Shown here piece after piece: positions 8,648-17,287 of a stretch of 64,000 bases of DNA. Within the stretch, counting starts at the first letter, position 1; every line of letters begins with the position of its first letter. The stretch spans positions 62,001 through 126,000 of the forward strand of contig NZ_BMSX01000019.1 in NCBI RefSeq assembly GCF_014649375.1, given 5' to 3'. This DNA is from Streptomyces aurantiogriseus. Lineage in GTDB: Bacteria; Actinomycetota; Actinomycetes; Streptomycetales; Streptomycetaceae. The position numbers were made by a program, and so were the translations under genes. A model generated the notes under the pieces. It worked only from the letters and a program-made list of their open reading frames with translations, had not been told where the DNA came from and made no database searches.

Positions 8648-9624
8648 CGGTCAGCCGCACCGGCCTGCCGGGAGACGCCGTCAAGCGCCTCGCCGCCCGC
8701 TTCGACGTCACCGACTGGACGGGCACACGGCCGCCGACAGGCGCCGAGTTGGCCGGACTGGTCCAGGGCTGCGAGGGCCTGCTCGTCCTCGGCAGTGACC
8801 GCGTCGACGCCGCGCTGCTCGACGCGGCCGGACCCGGCCTGCGCGTCGTGGCTCTCGCGTCGATGGGTTACGACGGCGTCGACGTCGTGGCCGCCACCGA
8901 GCGCGGCGTCGTCGTCACCCACACGCCCGACGTGCTTGCGGACACCACCGCCGACGTGGCGATGGCACTCATCCTGATGGCCCGGCGACGCCTGGGCGCC
9001 AGCATGGACGCGCTGCGCCGCGGCGCATGGGGCGCCTTCCGCATGGACGCCTTCCTCGGCCTCGACGTGCACGGGGCCACCCTCGGTCTGATCGGCTACG
9101 GCCGGATCGCCCGCGCCCTCGCCCGCAGGGCCGCCGGATTCGGCATGCGCGTACAGCACCACCACCCACGGCGCCGGGAGGACGACCAGCTGTCCCACTG
9201 GGTGCCGTTCGACGACCTGCTGCGGACCAGCGACGTGGTGTCCGTGCACACGCCGCTGACCGAGGAGACCGAAGGCCTGATCGGCACCACTGAACTCGCC
9301 CTGATGAAACCGACCGCCACCCTCGTCAACACCGGCCGGGGCGGAGTCGTCGACGAGAAGGCCCTGCTGGCCGCGCTGCGTCGGGGCGAACTGCACTCGG
9401 CAGGACTGGACGTGATGACCGGCGAGCCACGGATGAGTCCGTCCGATCCTCTGTTCAGCGAACCGCACCTGGTCGTACTGCCACATGTGGGCTCGGCGAC
9501 CGAGGCGACCCGCGCGGCCATGGTGGAACTCGCCGCCCGCAATCTCGAGGCGGTCCTGGACGGACATCCCGCCCTAACCCCGCTCCCGGGCACCACGGGC
9601 CTGCCCGGCCGGCGCTTCCCTTGA
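8614..9624 (+). CDS. D-isomer-specific 2-hydroxyacid dehydrogenase
   Basis: A 336-residue NAD(P)-dependent reductase of the glyoxylate/hydroxypyruvate/2-ketogluconate reductase group. The C-terminal half contains the nucleotide motif LIGYGRIARA near residue 157, the substrate Arg in VNTGRGGVVDE, the Glu segment and the catalytic His in LPHVGSATE. The ATG at 8614 has CGGAG upstream. It lies at the end of the sugar-acid operon, overlapping the abnormal tail of the zinc dehydrogenase. 2-Ketogluconate reduction to gluconate would complete the pathway, but glyoxylate or another 2-oxoacid is equally compatible with the motifs. Confidence 0.85.
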   Translation: MSGTSARRPRVAVSRTGLPGDAVKRLAARFDVTDWTGTRPPTGAELAGLVQGCEGLLVLGSDRVDAALLDAAGPGLRVVALASMGYDGVDVVAATERGVVVTHTPDVLADTTADVAMALILMARRRLGASMDALRRGAWGAFRMDAFLGLDVHGATLGLIGYGRIARALARRAAGFGMRVQHHHPRRREDDQLSHWVPFDDLLRTSDVVSVHTPLTEETEGLIGTTELALMKPTATLVNTGRGGVVDEKALLAALRRGELHSAGLDVMTGEPRMSPSDPLFSEPHLVVLPHVGSATEATRAAMVELAARNLEAVLDGHPALTPLPGTTGLPGRRFP

Positions 9625-9962
9625 ACTGTGCGACGCGTTCGATCAGCACGCCGACACCCACAGCCACACCGCGCGACTCCGCCAAACGCCGCGAGGCGCT
9701 CACCGGCAAGAGTGGCGTGGAGTGGGCCACGGCACGCGGGACCAGGGGGCGGCTCGCACGACATGGCAGCGCGGGGCAGGTGCACAGGACCGGGAGAGAC
9801 GGGCCTTCCGATTCCGAGGGGGCCGTCCTCAGGTGGCGTCTGCGGTACGCGCGTTGCGCCGTCGGGAGGAAACCGTCCCGGGGTGCGGCGCGCCTCACCC
9901 CGGAAAAGACTGTGGGCGTGCTTTTCCGCTTCCGGCTGCCGCTTGTGCGATTGAGGTCCCCG
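9625..9962. other. Intergenic region, no gene recognised
   Basis: This 338-bp spacer separates the hydroxyacid dehydrogenase from the lipoprotein gene. Open frames exist on both strands but show no recognisable domain or plausible RBS. No clear hairpin terminator was seen. It probably holds the promoter of the downstream lipoprotein gene. Confidence 0.4.
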
Positions 9963-10991
9963 ATGAATCCGAATCATGCTGCCTGTGAGCCCCACGGGAT
10001 GGGGCACGCGTCCGTCCCGACCGAGGCGAGCGGACATGGCAAGGCCTGCGCGCGTCGGAAGCGAATACGACTGGCCCTGGCATGCTCAGCAGCGGGCATG
10101 CTGCTCACGGGCTGCTTCGCTGCCGATCACCACGCCACCGGTGACCGGGTCGGGCGTCCCCGGGCACAGAACCAGGCACCCTTGACGTCGGCACGCAGCA
10201 AGCCCGCCCAAGCGCCACCAGGCAGACACGGCACGCGGGCGTCGGCCCCAACGGACGCCAACAGCATGCTCGCTCGTTTCCTCGAACCGATCCGAACACA
10301 GAGCGACACTCAGATGTCGGTGGCCGTTCTGGAGCCGAGGACCGGCCGACGGGCGGTGTACGGCTCACAAACACACATCACCGCGAGCCTGGCGAAGGTG
10401 AACATCCTGGCGGCCCTGCTGCTGGACGCGCAGCGCGAGAGACGGTCACTCACCCCGTGGGAGACATCCACCGCCGCTTCGATGATCCAGAGCAGCGACA
10501 ACGACTCCGCGGATGCCCTGTGGCGGCGTATCGGCGGCGGCCCGGGACTCAGTGACGCCAACGAGACCCTGGGGCTGACCTCCACCCAAGCAGGAACAGG
10601 TCCCTACTGGGGCCTCACCCGCACCACCGCGACAGACCAACTGACCCTGCTGACCGCCGTGTTCGCCGACAACTCGCCGCTCAGTGAAGAGTCACGCCAC
10701 CTGATCCAGACCTTCATGGGCCGGATCGACCCCGAACAGGCCTGGGGAGTGTCCGCGGAAGGCAGCCGCTGGCAACTCAAGAACGGCTGGCTGCAGCGCT
10801 CCCACTCGCAACGCTGGGCCATCAACAGCATGGGGCGGGTCAAAGCACACGGGAGCACGTTCTACCTCGTCATCCTCTCTCACGGCAGCCGGAGCATGTC
10901 TCACGGCATCTCCGCCGTGGAACGAGCAGCGCAGTCAGCCGTGCACGCCCTTTGCAGCACTCCCCCTCCTGCGTCCCCGATCATCGGCTGA
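9963..10991 (+). CDS. Lipoprotein serine hydrolase of class A beta-lactamase fold
   Basis: A 342-residue exported protein. The chosen ATG at 9963 has GAGG 6 nt upstream; a second ATG at 9999 is possible. The N-terminus has Arg/Lys (RRKRIRLALAC) followed by a hydrophobic stretch and the lipobox LLTGC, predicting lipid anchoring outside the membrane. After a 70-residue polar linker come the class A motifs: S-L-A-K in TASLAKVNI (nucleophile Ser and Lys), S-D-N in QSSDNDSAD, and K-N-G in QLKNGW in place of the usual K-T-G. The Glu166 region is not obvious. It may be a penicillin-recognising or peptidoglycan-related hydrolase rather than a resistance beta-lactamase. It is convergent with the RNA-repair operon. 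Confidence 0.78.
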   Translation: MNPNHAACEPHGMGHASVPTEASGHGKACARRKRIRLALACSAAGMLLTGCFAADHHATGDRVGRPRAQNQAPLTSARSKPAQAPPGRHGTRASAPTDANSMLARFLEPIRTQSDTQMSVAVLEPRTGRRAVYGSQTHITASLAKVNILAALLLDAQRERRSLTPWETSTAASMIQSSDNDSADALWRRIGGGPGLSDANETLGLTSTQAGTGPYWGLTRTTATDQLTLLTAVFADNSPLSEESRHLIQTFMGRIDPEQAWGVSAEGSRWQLKNGWLQRSHSQRWAINSMGRVKAHGSTFYLVILSHGSRSMSHGISAVERAAQSAVHALCSTPPPASPIIG

Positions 10992-11059
10992 CCCCTTTCC
11001 TGCCGATCCGAGGCCGCATCCACCGCCCATGGAGAAGGAAGGCCTGACGGTGCCATGGG

Positions 11060-13990
11060 TCACCGCAGCGTCGGAAAGGCACCGCCCTCGACGTGCGCCA
11101 CGTCGACCCCCGGCAGGCCCGTGACCCACCGCCCGGCGACATCCGCGAGCCGCTCCGCGCCGAGTGGCGTGCGCCCGAGCCCGATCGCGTACCGTGCGCA
11201 TGCCGGCCTTTCGGCGGACGTCGGCGCGGGCGTGGGGAGCAGCGGCTGCGGCCAGGGGTGCGCGTCCTTCACCCCTGCGTCCTCCAACGCGCTGAGCAGC
11301 GCGCGCATACGCCCGCGCACGCGCCCGTTCAGCTCGTCGAAGTCCTCCGCCCGCCGGGGCAGGACGGTCACCACGGCCCATGCCGCGTGCCGCCGGTGCA
11401 GGGGCGGCGGGGACAGCAGCTCGGGCCACGGATCCGTCCCGGACTCGGCTGCGGCCTCCACGGTCTCCCAGGCCCGGTACAGCTCCTGGCTCAGCAGGTC
11501 CCGCGCGTGCGGGCCGACCTGTTCGGTGCAGGACCGCACGGGTGCACTGGGCGTCATGACGGTCAGGGCCCCATGGGTCTCGTGGCCGTTTCCGGTGAGC
11601 GCGACGGGCTCCCGCCAGTCCCAGGCGGCCCATGTGCCGAAGAACCGCCGCAGCAGCTCACCGGCGTCCGCGACGTCCGGGGCGTCCCGGACCGTACGGG
11701 CCGCGAGCACCGCCCACGCCACCCCGGGAAGCCCGCCGAACGGCGCCGCGTCCAGCCCGCGCGCCCTCGCCCACGCCTTCACGCCTCGTGCCAGAGCCGC
11801 GAATCTCGATACCCCGTGCGCACCCACCGCTTGCGGGCTCACGGCCGCCAGGACCGCGTCCGCGTCGGACACCGCGCTCAGCGCGACGGCCGCGGCCTCG
11901 CCCAGCTCGGCCCGCCGGGTCACTGCCTCCTTCGGGGGCAACGGCCCCGTGGCCACGACCACCAGGTCCACGTCGAGTCCTTCGAGGTGGAACCGCAGCC
12001 CCGGCACGCGCGCGCCGACGACCTCCCGCATCCGCTCGGCACCCGGCAGCGCGGCCGAGACCCGCTCCCGTACGGCCGCGAGGTCCACCGTGCCGGGCAG
12101 CACCGCGACGACGTCCAGGTCGGCCCCGTCGAGTGCGCAGCCCATGCGCCGCGACCCGACGAGGTGGACGGCACCCTCGCCGAGCGCGTCCGTCAGGCGT
12201 CGCACGACCCGCTCGGCCGCCGCGTCGTCGGCAGCGGGCAGGACGCGCGCGGCGGGGGCGGGCGCGGCCCAGTCCTCCCATCCCCCATCGGGCCGGCCGA
12301 GGGCGGGCTCGGGAAGCCACCGCACCTCGCCGGTGCCCAGGGCGATCGTGGCCCGCGGGCGCATCGGTTCGTCGCCCCGCCGGGACAACAGGACCAGCCG
12401 GCCGACCCGCGCGGTCATGGGAGAGAGGCGGGCCGCGCAGTCGACGGCGACGGCGTGCGGGTCGCTGGTCCGGCCGAGGCTCAGGTGCGGGGTGAATCCG
12501 TCATGGCGTCCACGGCAGCGCGGGAAGCGCCGCACGAGCGCCTGCCACAGCTCCGCCCACGGCGTCTCGTCGTCTGCCGCGGGGTCCAGCCACACGGTGG
12601 CGCCGTGCCGGTGGCCGAAGGTGTGCACTCCCTCCAGCCGTGCCGTGAACGGCGCGATCTGCGCGGCCGCCGTGGCGAGCAGCGGCGCCGCCTGCTCGAA
12701 GTCCGACTCGGGGACGAACCCGAACAGCACGTTGACGTGCGGCGGCCAGCGCCGGATCTGCACGTCGTGGTCCCGGCGCACGTCCTGGAGCGCCGGCCAC
12801 AGCTCGCCCGGCGGAACCCACGCCAGCGCCGTACGGGCTGTCGGCGCGACCTCGAGCACGTCGACGGGGGTGCCGGTGCCGCAGTACAGGTCGGCGGCGA
12901 CCCCGTAGTGGTCGGAGACGTACAGCCCTTGCGGGGCGGGTGTGTCGCCGAGCAGGGCGACGCCGGTCACGCTCGGCCCGTCGACGGGGCGGACGAAGAC
13001 GCGGTCGAGGCGGGAGGCGCGGCCGGTCAGGGACGAGACGGCGGCCAGCGGGTTGACGCGGGGGTCGAAGGTGGGGGAATCGTCGTGCGGCCCGTGCGTC
13101 TCGGTCCAGGCGTCGAGCATGCCGAGCGTGCGCGCCGGGCCGGGCCCGCCGTCGTTGAAGTCGCCGACCAGGACCAGGCCGCCCTCCACGCCTGCCAGCC
13201 CTTCGGCGAGCCGGGTCAGTTCGGCGCCGCGCCGGGCCGGGCCGTCCTCGGAGTGGTCGCTCGTCAGATGGGTGGCGGCCACGGTCAGCGGTCCGGACGC
13301 GGTGTCCACGACGACGGCGGTGACAGCCTTGTGGGGGCCGAGGACGTGCAGGGCCGCCTCCCGGACGGGGAGCCGGCTGAGCAGGAGCTGCCCGCAGTCG
13401 TCGACCTCCTTGCCGTAGGGGTCGGTGCCGACGGTGTAGGCGGCTCGTACCCACGCCGTGTCCAGCAGCATGGCCAGCAGCCCCGCCTCGACCTCCTGCA
13501 GGGCGATGACGTCCGCGTCGGCGCGCTCCAGTGCCTGAAGCAGCAGCGGGCGGCGCAGGGCGGTGTCGATGCGGTGGCTGTCGTAGCGGTCCCACAACGT
13601 GTTCCAGGTCAGCACCCGCACCCGATCGCGCCCCGCCTCCCGCACGGTGGACGCGGCGGGCGCGGCCGGGATCCACCGCCCGGCGGCCGCGTCCCACGCG
13701 TGCGGCGTGCGCGCCGTGAAGAAGGGCGCCCGCAGCCGCCGCGCCTCGCGCACCCGTCCGGCGGCGCAGGCGTCGATGCGGTCCACGCCCGTGGCGCGGT
13801 CCCAGACGACCTCGCCGTCGGCCTCCACGAACAGCACCCGGTGCCACGGGATCTCGCCGCCCGGCACGAACGTCGGCAGCGGCACCCGCTTGGGCGCGGC
13901 GCCGCGCTGGTGGATGCCGAGCACGAACCGCGCGGGGTCGAAACGCGCGTCCCAGCGCACCCGGTGGTAGATCTCCTCGCTGGTACGCAT
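11060..13990 (-). CDS. Multidomain RNA-repair protein: MJ1316/DUF504 + EEP + 2H phosphoesterase + poly(A)-polymerase-like NTase
   Basis: A 976-residue cytoplasmic protein with no signal or TM segments. Domains in order: MJ1316 (DUF504) RNA cyclic-end recognition domain (1-80, RTSEEIYHRVRWD); EEP nuclease/phosphatase (about 123-370, with LTWNTLW, LQEVE, VGDFND and SDHYG, a complete catalytic set); 2H/LigT-like phosphoesterase (about 390-560, PPHVNV and PHLSLG, the first motif being H-x-N); polymerase-beta-type nucleotidyltransferase (about 600-690, LVGSRRMG, DLDVV and DVDLVV acids) plus a poly(A)-polymerase-like helical domain to the end. It would recognise, trim, open 2',3'-cyclic phosphate and tail broken RNA ends. 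The ATG overlaps the stop of the RNA ligase gene (ATGA), so the two act together. The domains are clear; the combined pathway is inference. Confidence 0.85.
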   Translation of the reverse strand: MRTSEEIYHRVRWDARFDPARFVLGIHQRGAAPKRVPLPTFVPGGEIPWHRVLFVEADGEVVWDRATGVDRIDACAAGRVREARRLRAPFFTARTPHAWDAAAGRWIPAAPAASTVREAGRDRVRVLTWNTLWDRYDSHRIDTALRRPLLLQALERADADVIALQEVEAGLLAMLLDTAWVRAAYTVGTDPYGKEVDDCGQLLLSRLPVREAALHVLGPHKAVTAVVVDTASGPLTVAATHLTSDHSEDGPARRGAELTRLAEGLAGVEGGLVLVGDFNDGGPGPARTLGMLDAWTETHGPHDDSPTFDPRVNPLAAVSSLTGRASRLDRVFVRPVDGPSVTGVALLGDTPAPQGLYVSDHYGVAADLYCGTGTPVDVLEVAPTARTALAWVPPGELWPALQDVRRDHDVQIRRWPPHVNVLFGFVPESDFEQAAPLLATAAAQIAPFTARLEGVHTFGHRHGATVWLDPAADDETPWAELWQALVRRFPRCRGRHDGFTPHLSLGRTSDPHAVAVDCAARLSPMTARVGRLVLLSRRGDEPMRPRATIALGTGEVRWLPEPALGRPDGGWEDWAAPAPAARVLPAADDAAAERVVRRLTDALGEGAVHLVGSRRMGCALDGADLDVVAVLPGTVDLAAVRERVSAALPGAERMREVVGARVPGLRFHLEGLDVDLVVVATGPLPPKEAVTRRAELGEAAAVALSAVSDADAVLAAVSPQAVGAHGVSRFAALARGVKAWARARGLDAAPFGGLPGVAWAVLAARTVRDAPDVADAGELLRRFFGTWAAWDWREPVALTGNGHETHGALTVMTPSAPVRSCTEQVGPHARDLLSQELYRAWETVEAAAESGTDPWPELLSPPPLHRRHAAWAVVTVLPRRAEDFDELNGRVRGRMRALLSALEDAGVKDAHPWPQPLLPTPAPTSAERPACARYAIGLGRTPLGAERLADVAGRWVTGLPGVDVAHVEGGAFPTLR

Positions 13991-15711
13991 CAGGCGTCCT
14001 CCCCCTCCAGTGTGCCGTCGCGGTCCTGCACGGTCCCGTCCGCGCCCACGTACCAGGTGCGGTGCGCCTGGCCGGGGTACGGCGGCACGAACCGGCGCAG
14101 CTGCCCCGTCAGCACGTCTGCCGGCACCGGATGCGCACGCGTGGCGTTGCGCCGTACGAGCTCGTCCTCGTCCGTGAGCAGCACGGCGTGCGTGACCAGC
14201 GCGTCGCGCCGGTGAGCCACTGCGTGCACCAGGGAGCGCTGGTGCGGGTTGAGCGAGGTGGCGTCCCACACCACCGTGCCACCGGCCGCGAGCGCCTCGT
14301 CCAGCCGTTGCAGGCCCTCCCGCAGCACCTCCCCGTTGGCCTTCTGGTTCGCCCGCGCGCCGCGCGCCTCGCGCAGGCCGTCCAGCGCGACGCACGCCGC
14401 GATGCCCTCCAGCCGCGCCGCGAAGGCGCTCTTGCCGCTGCCGGACGGCCCCACGAGGTGCACCAGCCGGGGGAAGTCCCCGCCACGCCACCGCCACGTC
14501 GCCGCGACGGCCTCCTCCACCGTCAGGACCCGCCCTTGGGCGCATGTCTCCCGCGCCTGTGCCCAGCAGCGGTCCCCCGCCTCGCCGCCGACCCCGTCCC
14601 GCCCAAGCGCCTGGCGCAGCCCGTCCCGCAGCGGGCCGAGCGGCGCCTCGCCGTACACCCCGGCCTCCTGCGCATGCAGAGCGGACCACTCCACCTGTTC
14701 CCGCGCCTGATCGTCCCCGGCGACCGCCTCCGCGACGGCGTGCAGCACCCCCAGATCGGCCGCGAACGACATCCGTACGAGCCCGGCCCGCCGCTCCGCG
14801 TCCGGGTACGGCCGGTGCAGTGCGGTGTGCAGCCCCACCAGATCGGCGACCCGCCGCGCGAGCGGCACACCCAGGGGCCCGGCGGTCCTGCTCATCAGCC
14901 GCGCCCGTGGCGTGCGGTGGAGCAGCGCGGCGAGCACCCCCGCGAGCCGCGCCTCCCCGCTGCGCCCCAGTGCGTCCAGCCGCGCGCCGGCCTCGGCGGC
15001 CGCGCCCGTGTCCCCGTCCGCCACGCCCAGGTGCCCGGCCAGCGCTTCCCCGTCCGGCGCCGCCCCGGACCGTACGGCCCACAGTGCGGCCGCCGGGCCG
15101 AGCCCGTTCTCCACGACGGCCGCGTGCATCCAGTGCGTCCCCGTCGTCACATGCCCGGGCCGCACCCACTTGGCGACCCGCCCGGCGAAGTCCTCGAGCG
15201 CGAAGCCCTCGACGGTCCGTACGACGTATCCCTCCTGCCGTCCGGTCTGCACCTGCAACCGCCGCAGGGCCCGCTCGTCGAACACCCCCCGCCACAACAC
15301 CGGCGGCACCGGCACCCCCAGACCCCGCAGGAACCGCACGGTCGCGTCCCAGCCCAGACACCGGTCGTGCTCGTCCCACACCGAGAATCCGTAGAAGTAG
15401 CCCTCCAAGGCGTCGTACGGGATCGAGTGCCGCGCGTACATGTTCTCCCCGCACACCCGCCACCCCGCCGGTATCCGCGCCCCCACACGCCCCTGCAACG
15501 CCTTCACCCACGCCCGCGACGGATGGTGCGCGGAATCCACGGACCTCGCGTGCAGCCCGTCCGCGTACAGCGTCGTGTTCTCCCCGTCGAGCTTCTCGGT
15601 GACGACGATCTCCCGCCCGACGAACCCGCTGAGACTTCCGGCCCGCACATCGTCGGCGGAAGCGCCCGGTGACCAGGGCAAATGGGGAGTTCGGGGGTAG
15701 GGAGTGCGCAT
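13990..15711 (-). CDS. RNA ligase fused to polynucleotide-kinase-like P-loop domain
   Basis: A 573-residue protein. The N-terminal ATP-grasp-independent nucleotidyltransferase domain of the RNA ligase superfamily has motif I EKLDGEN (adenylated Lys about residue 40), motif IV EGYVVRTV and motif V AKWVRPGH. A helical middle region (about 215-410) has no recognised fold. The C-terminal domain has the Walker A GPSGSGKS near residue 425 and DATSLNP, as in T4 Pnkp-type 5'-OH kinases. It would phosphorylate a 5'-OH and join RNA strands. The ATG at 15711 is favoured over a GTG at 15720 because neither has an RBS, but a -10-like TATAGT places a transcript start at about the ATG. The stop overlaps the partner gene. 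Confidence 0.85.
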   Translation of the reverse strand: MRTPYPRTPHLPWSPGASADDVRAGSLSGFVGREIVVTEKLDGENTTLYADGLHARSVDSAHHPSRAWVKALQGRVGARIPAGWRVCGENMYARHSIPYDALEGYFYGFSVWDEHDRCLGWDATVRFLRGLGVPVPPVLWRGVFDERALRRLQVQTGRQEGYVVRTVEGFALEDFAGRVAKWVRPGHVTTGTHWMHAAVVENGLGPAAALWAVRSGAAPDGEALAGHLGVADGDTGAAAEAGARLDALGRSGEARLAGVLAALLHRTPRARLMSRTAGPLGVPLARRVADLVGLHTALHRPYPDAERRAGLVRMSFAADLGVLHAVAEAVAGDDQAREQVEWSALHAQEAGVYGEAPLGPLRDGLRQALGRDGVGGEAGDRCWAQARETCAQGRVLTVEEAVAATWRWRGGDFPRLVHLVGPSGSGKSAFAARLEGIAACVALDGLREARGARANQKANGEVLREGLQRLDEALAAGGTVVWDATSLNPHQRSLVHAVAHRRDALVTHAVLLTDEDELVRRNATRAHPVPADVLTGQLRRFVPPYPGQAHRTWYVGADGTVQDRDGTLEGEDA

Positions 15712-15718
15712 GCCGGGC

Positions 15719-15724
15719 ACTATA
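15719..15724 (-). promoter_or_regulatory. Candidate -10 element for a leaderless RNA-ligase transcript
   Basis: On the minus strand TATAGT ends 7 nt before the ATG at 15711, and no Shine-Dalgarno sequence is visible. A transcript starting 6-7 nt after this hexamer would begin at the start codon itself, as is common for leaderless mRNAs in actinomycetes. No convincing -35 was seen. Confidence 0.35.
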
Positions 15725-15773
15725 AGGCGGCGGGAAACGGCCCCTCCAGCGGATTAACGGCCGGGCGAGAGCG

Positions 15774-16382
15774 TCAGCGCAGTGCACCCTCACCCGCGTG
15801 GACGGCACGCAGGGCGCGCTCGACAGTCTCCTGGTTTTCGCCGACCGGCGCCACGTAGTCGATGACGTCGCGCGCGGCGTCCGCCCCGAGCATGCGGGTG
15901 ATCACCCACGTGGCGAGATACTGGGACGCCAGGCAACCGCCCGCCGTGGCGATGTTCCCCTCGGCGTGGAACGGCTCGTCCAGCACGGTGACATCGAAGG
16001 CTTCGACAAAGGGCCGGCTCTTCATGTCCGTGCACGCCGGCATGCCGTCCAGCAACCCGAGCCGGGCGAGCACCAGCGCGCCGGAGCACTGCGCACCGAT
16101 GAGCTGTCGCGCAGGGTCGAGCTGCAGCCTGGAGATCAGCCGGTCGTCGGCGACCACGTCTCGCGCCTTCACTCCGCTACCGATCAGCACGACGTCGGCT
16201 TCGGTCACGAACTCCATCGGGCGCTGCCCGGTCACCTCGACGCCGTTCATCGACGTGACCACCGGCGTCGGCGTCGTGATGAAGGCTTCCAGGCCGTCGT
16301 TGCGGCACCGGTTGATCAGCGCGGAAGCGATGAAGCTGTCGAGCTCGTTGAACCCGTCGAAGGTGACCACGGCTGCCTGCAT
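15774..16382 (-). CDS. DJ-1/PfpI family protein
   Basis: A 202-residue cytoplasmic protein of the class I glutamine-amidotransferase-like superfamily. The nucleophile-elbow Cys lies in IGAQCSGALVLA, with Glu in the N-terminal FDGFNELDS (typical of ThiJ/PfpI proteins), and AGGCLASQYLATWV follows the second half of the sheet. The ATG at 16382 has GGGAG about 6 nt upstream; the longer upstream frame lacks domain support. It lies 62 bp upstream of the RNA ligase on the same strand, so partial read-through is possible. Possible activities are isonitrile hydratase-like, glyoxalase III-like or chaperone; they cannot be separated here. Confidence 0.8.
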   Translation of the reverse strand: MQAAVVTFDGFNELDSFIASALINRCRNDGLEAFITTPTPVVTSMNGVEVTGQRPMEFVTEADVVLIGSGVKARDVVADDRLISRLQLDPARQLIGAQCSGALVLARLGLLDGMPACTDMKSRPFVEAFDVTVLDEPFHAEGNIATAGGCLASQYLATWVITRMLGADAARDVIDYVAPVGENQETVERALRAVHAGEGALR

Positions 16383-16524
16383 CACAACTCCCTCGAGTAC
16401 GGCGTCAGATCTCCAGTCTCCCGGGCGCGCCGTTCCGGATCGAGAGCCAATCAGCGGCTGGTGGCATGCCTGCCGCGGTTCGTCGTCAACGGCGGTGTCA
16501 GTGGGTGCCTTTAGGTTGGCTCTC

Positions 16525-17145
16525 ATGAGTTCTTCGCTGAGTGTCTACCTGCTCGACGTGGCTGCCACCCGGGCCTTGGTCGGTTCCCGTGACGACCAGT
16601 TGCTCGAGGTGATCCGCGACAACTTCGGGGACGACCTGGCCCGCGACGACGACTACTTCAGCCACCAGATCGACAACGGCGCGCCCACGGCGTATGAGGC
16701 GCTGCGCGCGGTCGTCCACGGCGGGCCCTTCAGTGACAGTGAGGCCCACGCGTTCCAGTACGGATACGCCTACAAGAGGCTGTGTGCGCTCACCGGTTCG
16801 TTCCTGGACAACGACTGCTTCACACCCCACCGGGGCGACTGGCTGTCGGTCGTCGACCAGGGCCTCAAAGCCCTGGGGATCACCGCCGTGTCCGTGGAGG
16901 CCTTCAGCCACAGCGATCTGCCCGCTCCTCTGCCGTACACGTTCACGCCGGGTTGCGGTGAGTGGACACCCCGTCAGATCGCTCAGGCACTGGAGCAGTT
17001 CGAGCACACCAAGCGGGCTGTCGACGAGTCCGGGCAGGCTCCGCCGCTGGAGCCGGAAGTCGTGGAAGCCGTCATGCAGTGCCTCGGCTGGATGCGGCAC
17101 GCGCAGGAGCGGCCCAACTTCGGCCTGATCGGCTTTCGCTCCTGA
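16525..17145 (+). CDS. DUF7691-like hypothetical protein
   Basis: A 206-residue soluble acidic protein resembling a family of uncharacterised proteins common in Streptomyces. It has no TM segments, signal or catalytic motif that I can name. Recognisable family features are the N-terminal SVYLLDVAATRALVGSRDD, the central YGYAYKRLC and a WT-containing region preceding a long C-terminal helix. The ATG at 16525 begins at the conserved part. It is divergent from the DJ-1 gene and convergent with amt. The function is unknown. Confidence 0.65.
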   Translation: MSSSLSVYLLDVAATRALVGSRDDQLLEVIRDNFGDDLARDDDYFSHQIDNGAPTAYEALRAVVHGGPFSDSEAHAFQYGYAYKRLCALTGSFLDNDCFTPHRGDWLSVVDQGLKALGITAVSVEAFSHSDLPAPLPYTFTPGCGEWTPRQIAQALEQFEHTKRAVDESGQAPPLEPEVVEAVMQCLGWMRHAQERPNFGLIGFRS

Positions 17146-17287
17146 GACGGTGCGTGCGGACGCGCGCTGCCCGGTCAGTCGGGTGGGCAACAGCTCGGGC
17201 AGATTACGCGCGACGACATGTAGTCCGCCCCGTCCCCGAAAACCTTCGCCGCTTGCGTGGAGGCTGGGCGGCGCAGGGTGGACGTCC

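Noticed and set aside
9621..9962. N-terminal extension of the lipoprotein hydrolase frame
   Set aside because: The extension places the signal peptide and lipobox deep inside the protein; the ATG at 9963 with GAGG gives a normal lipoprotein.
11060..15808. Single 1582-codon frame joining the RNA-repair genes
   Set aside because: Its first 600 codons are the antisense-frame shadow of the RNA ligase gene; the real second gene starts at the ATGA overlap at 13990.
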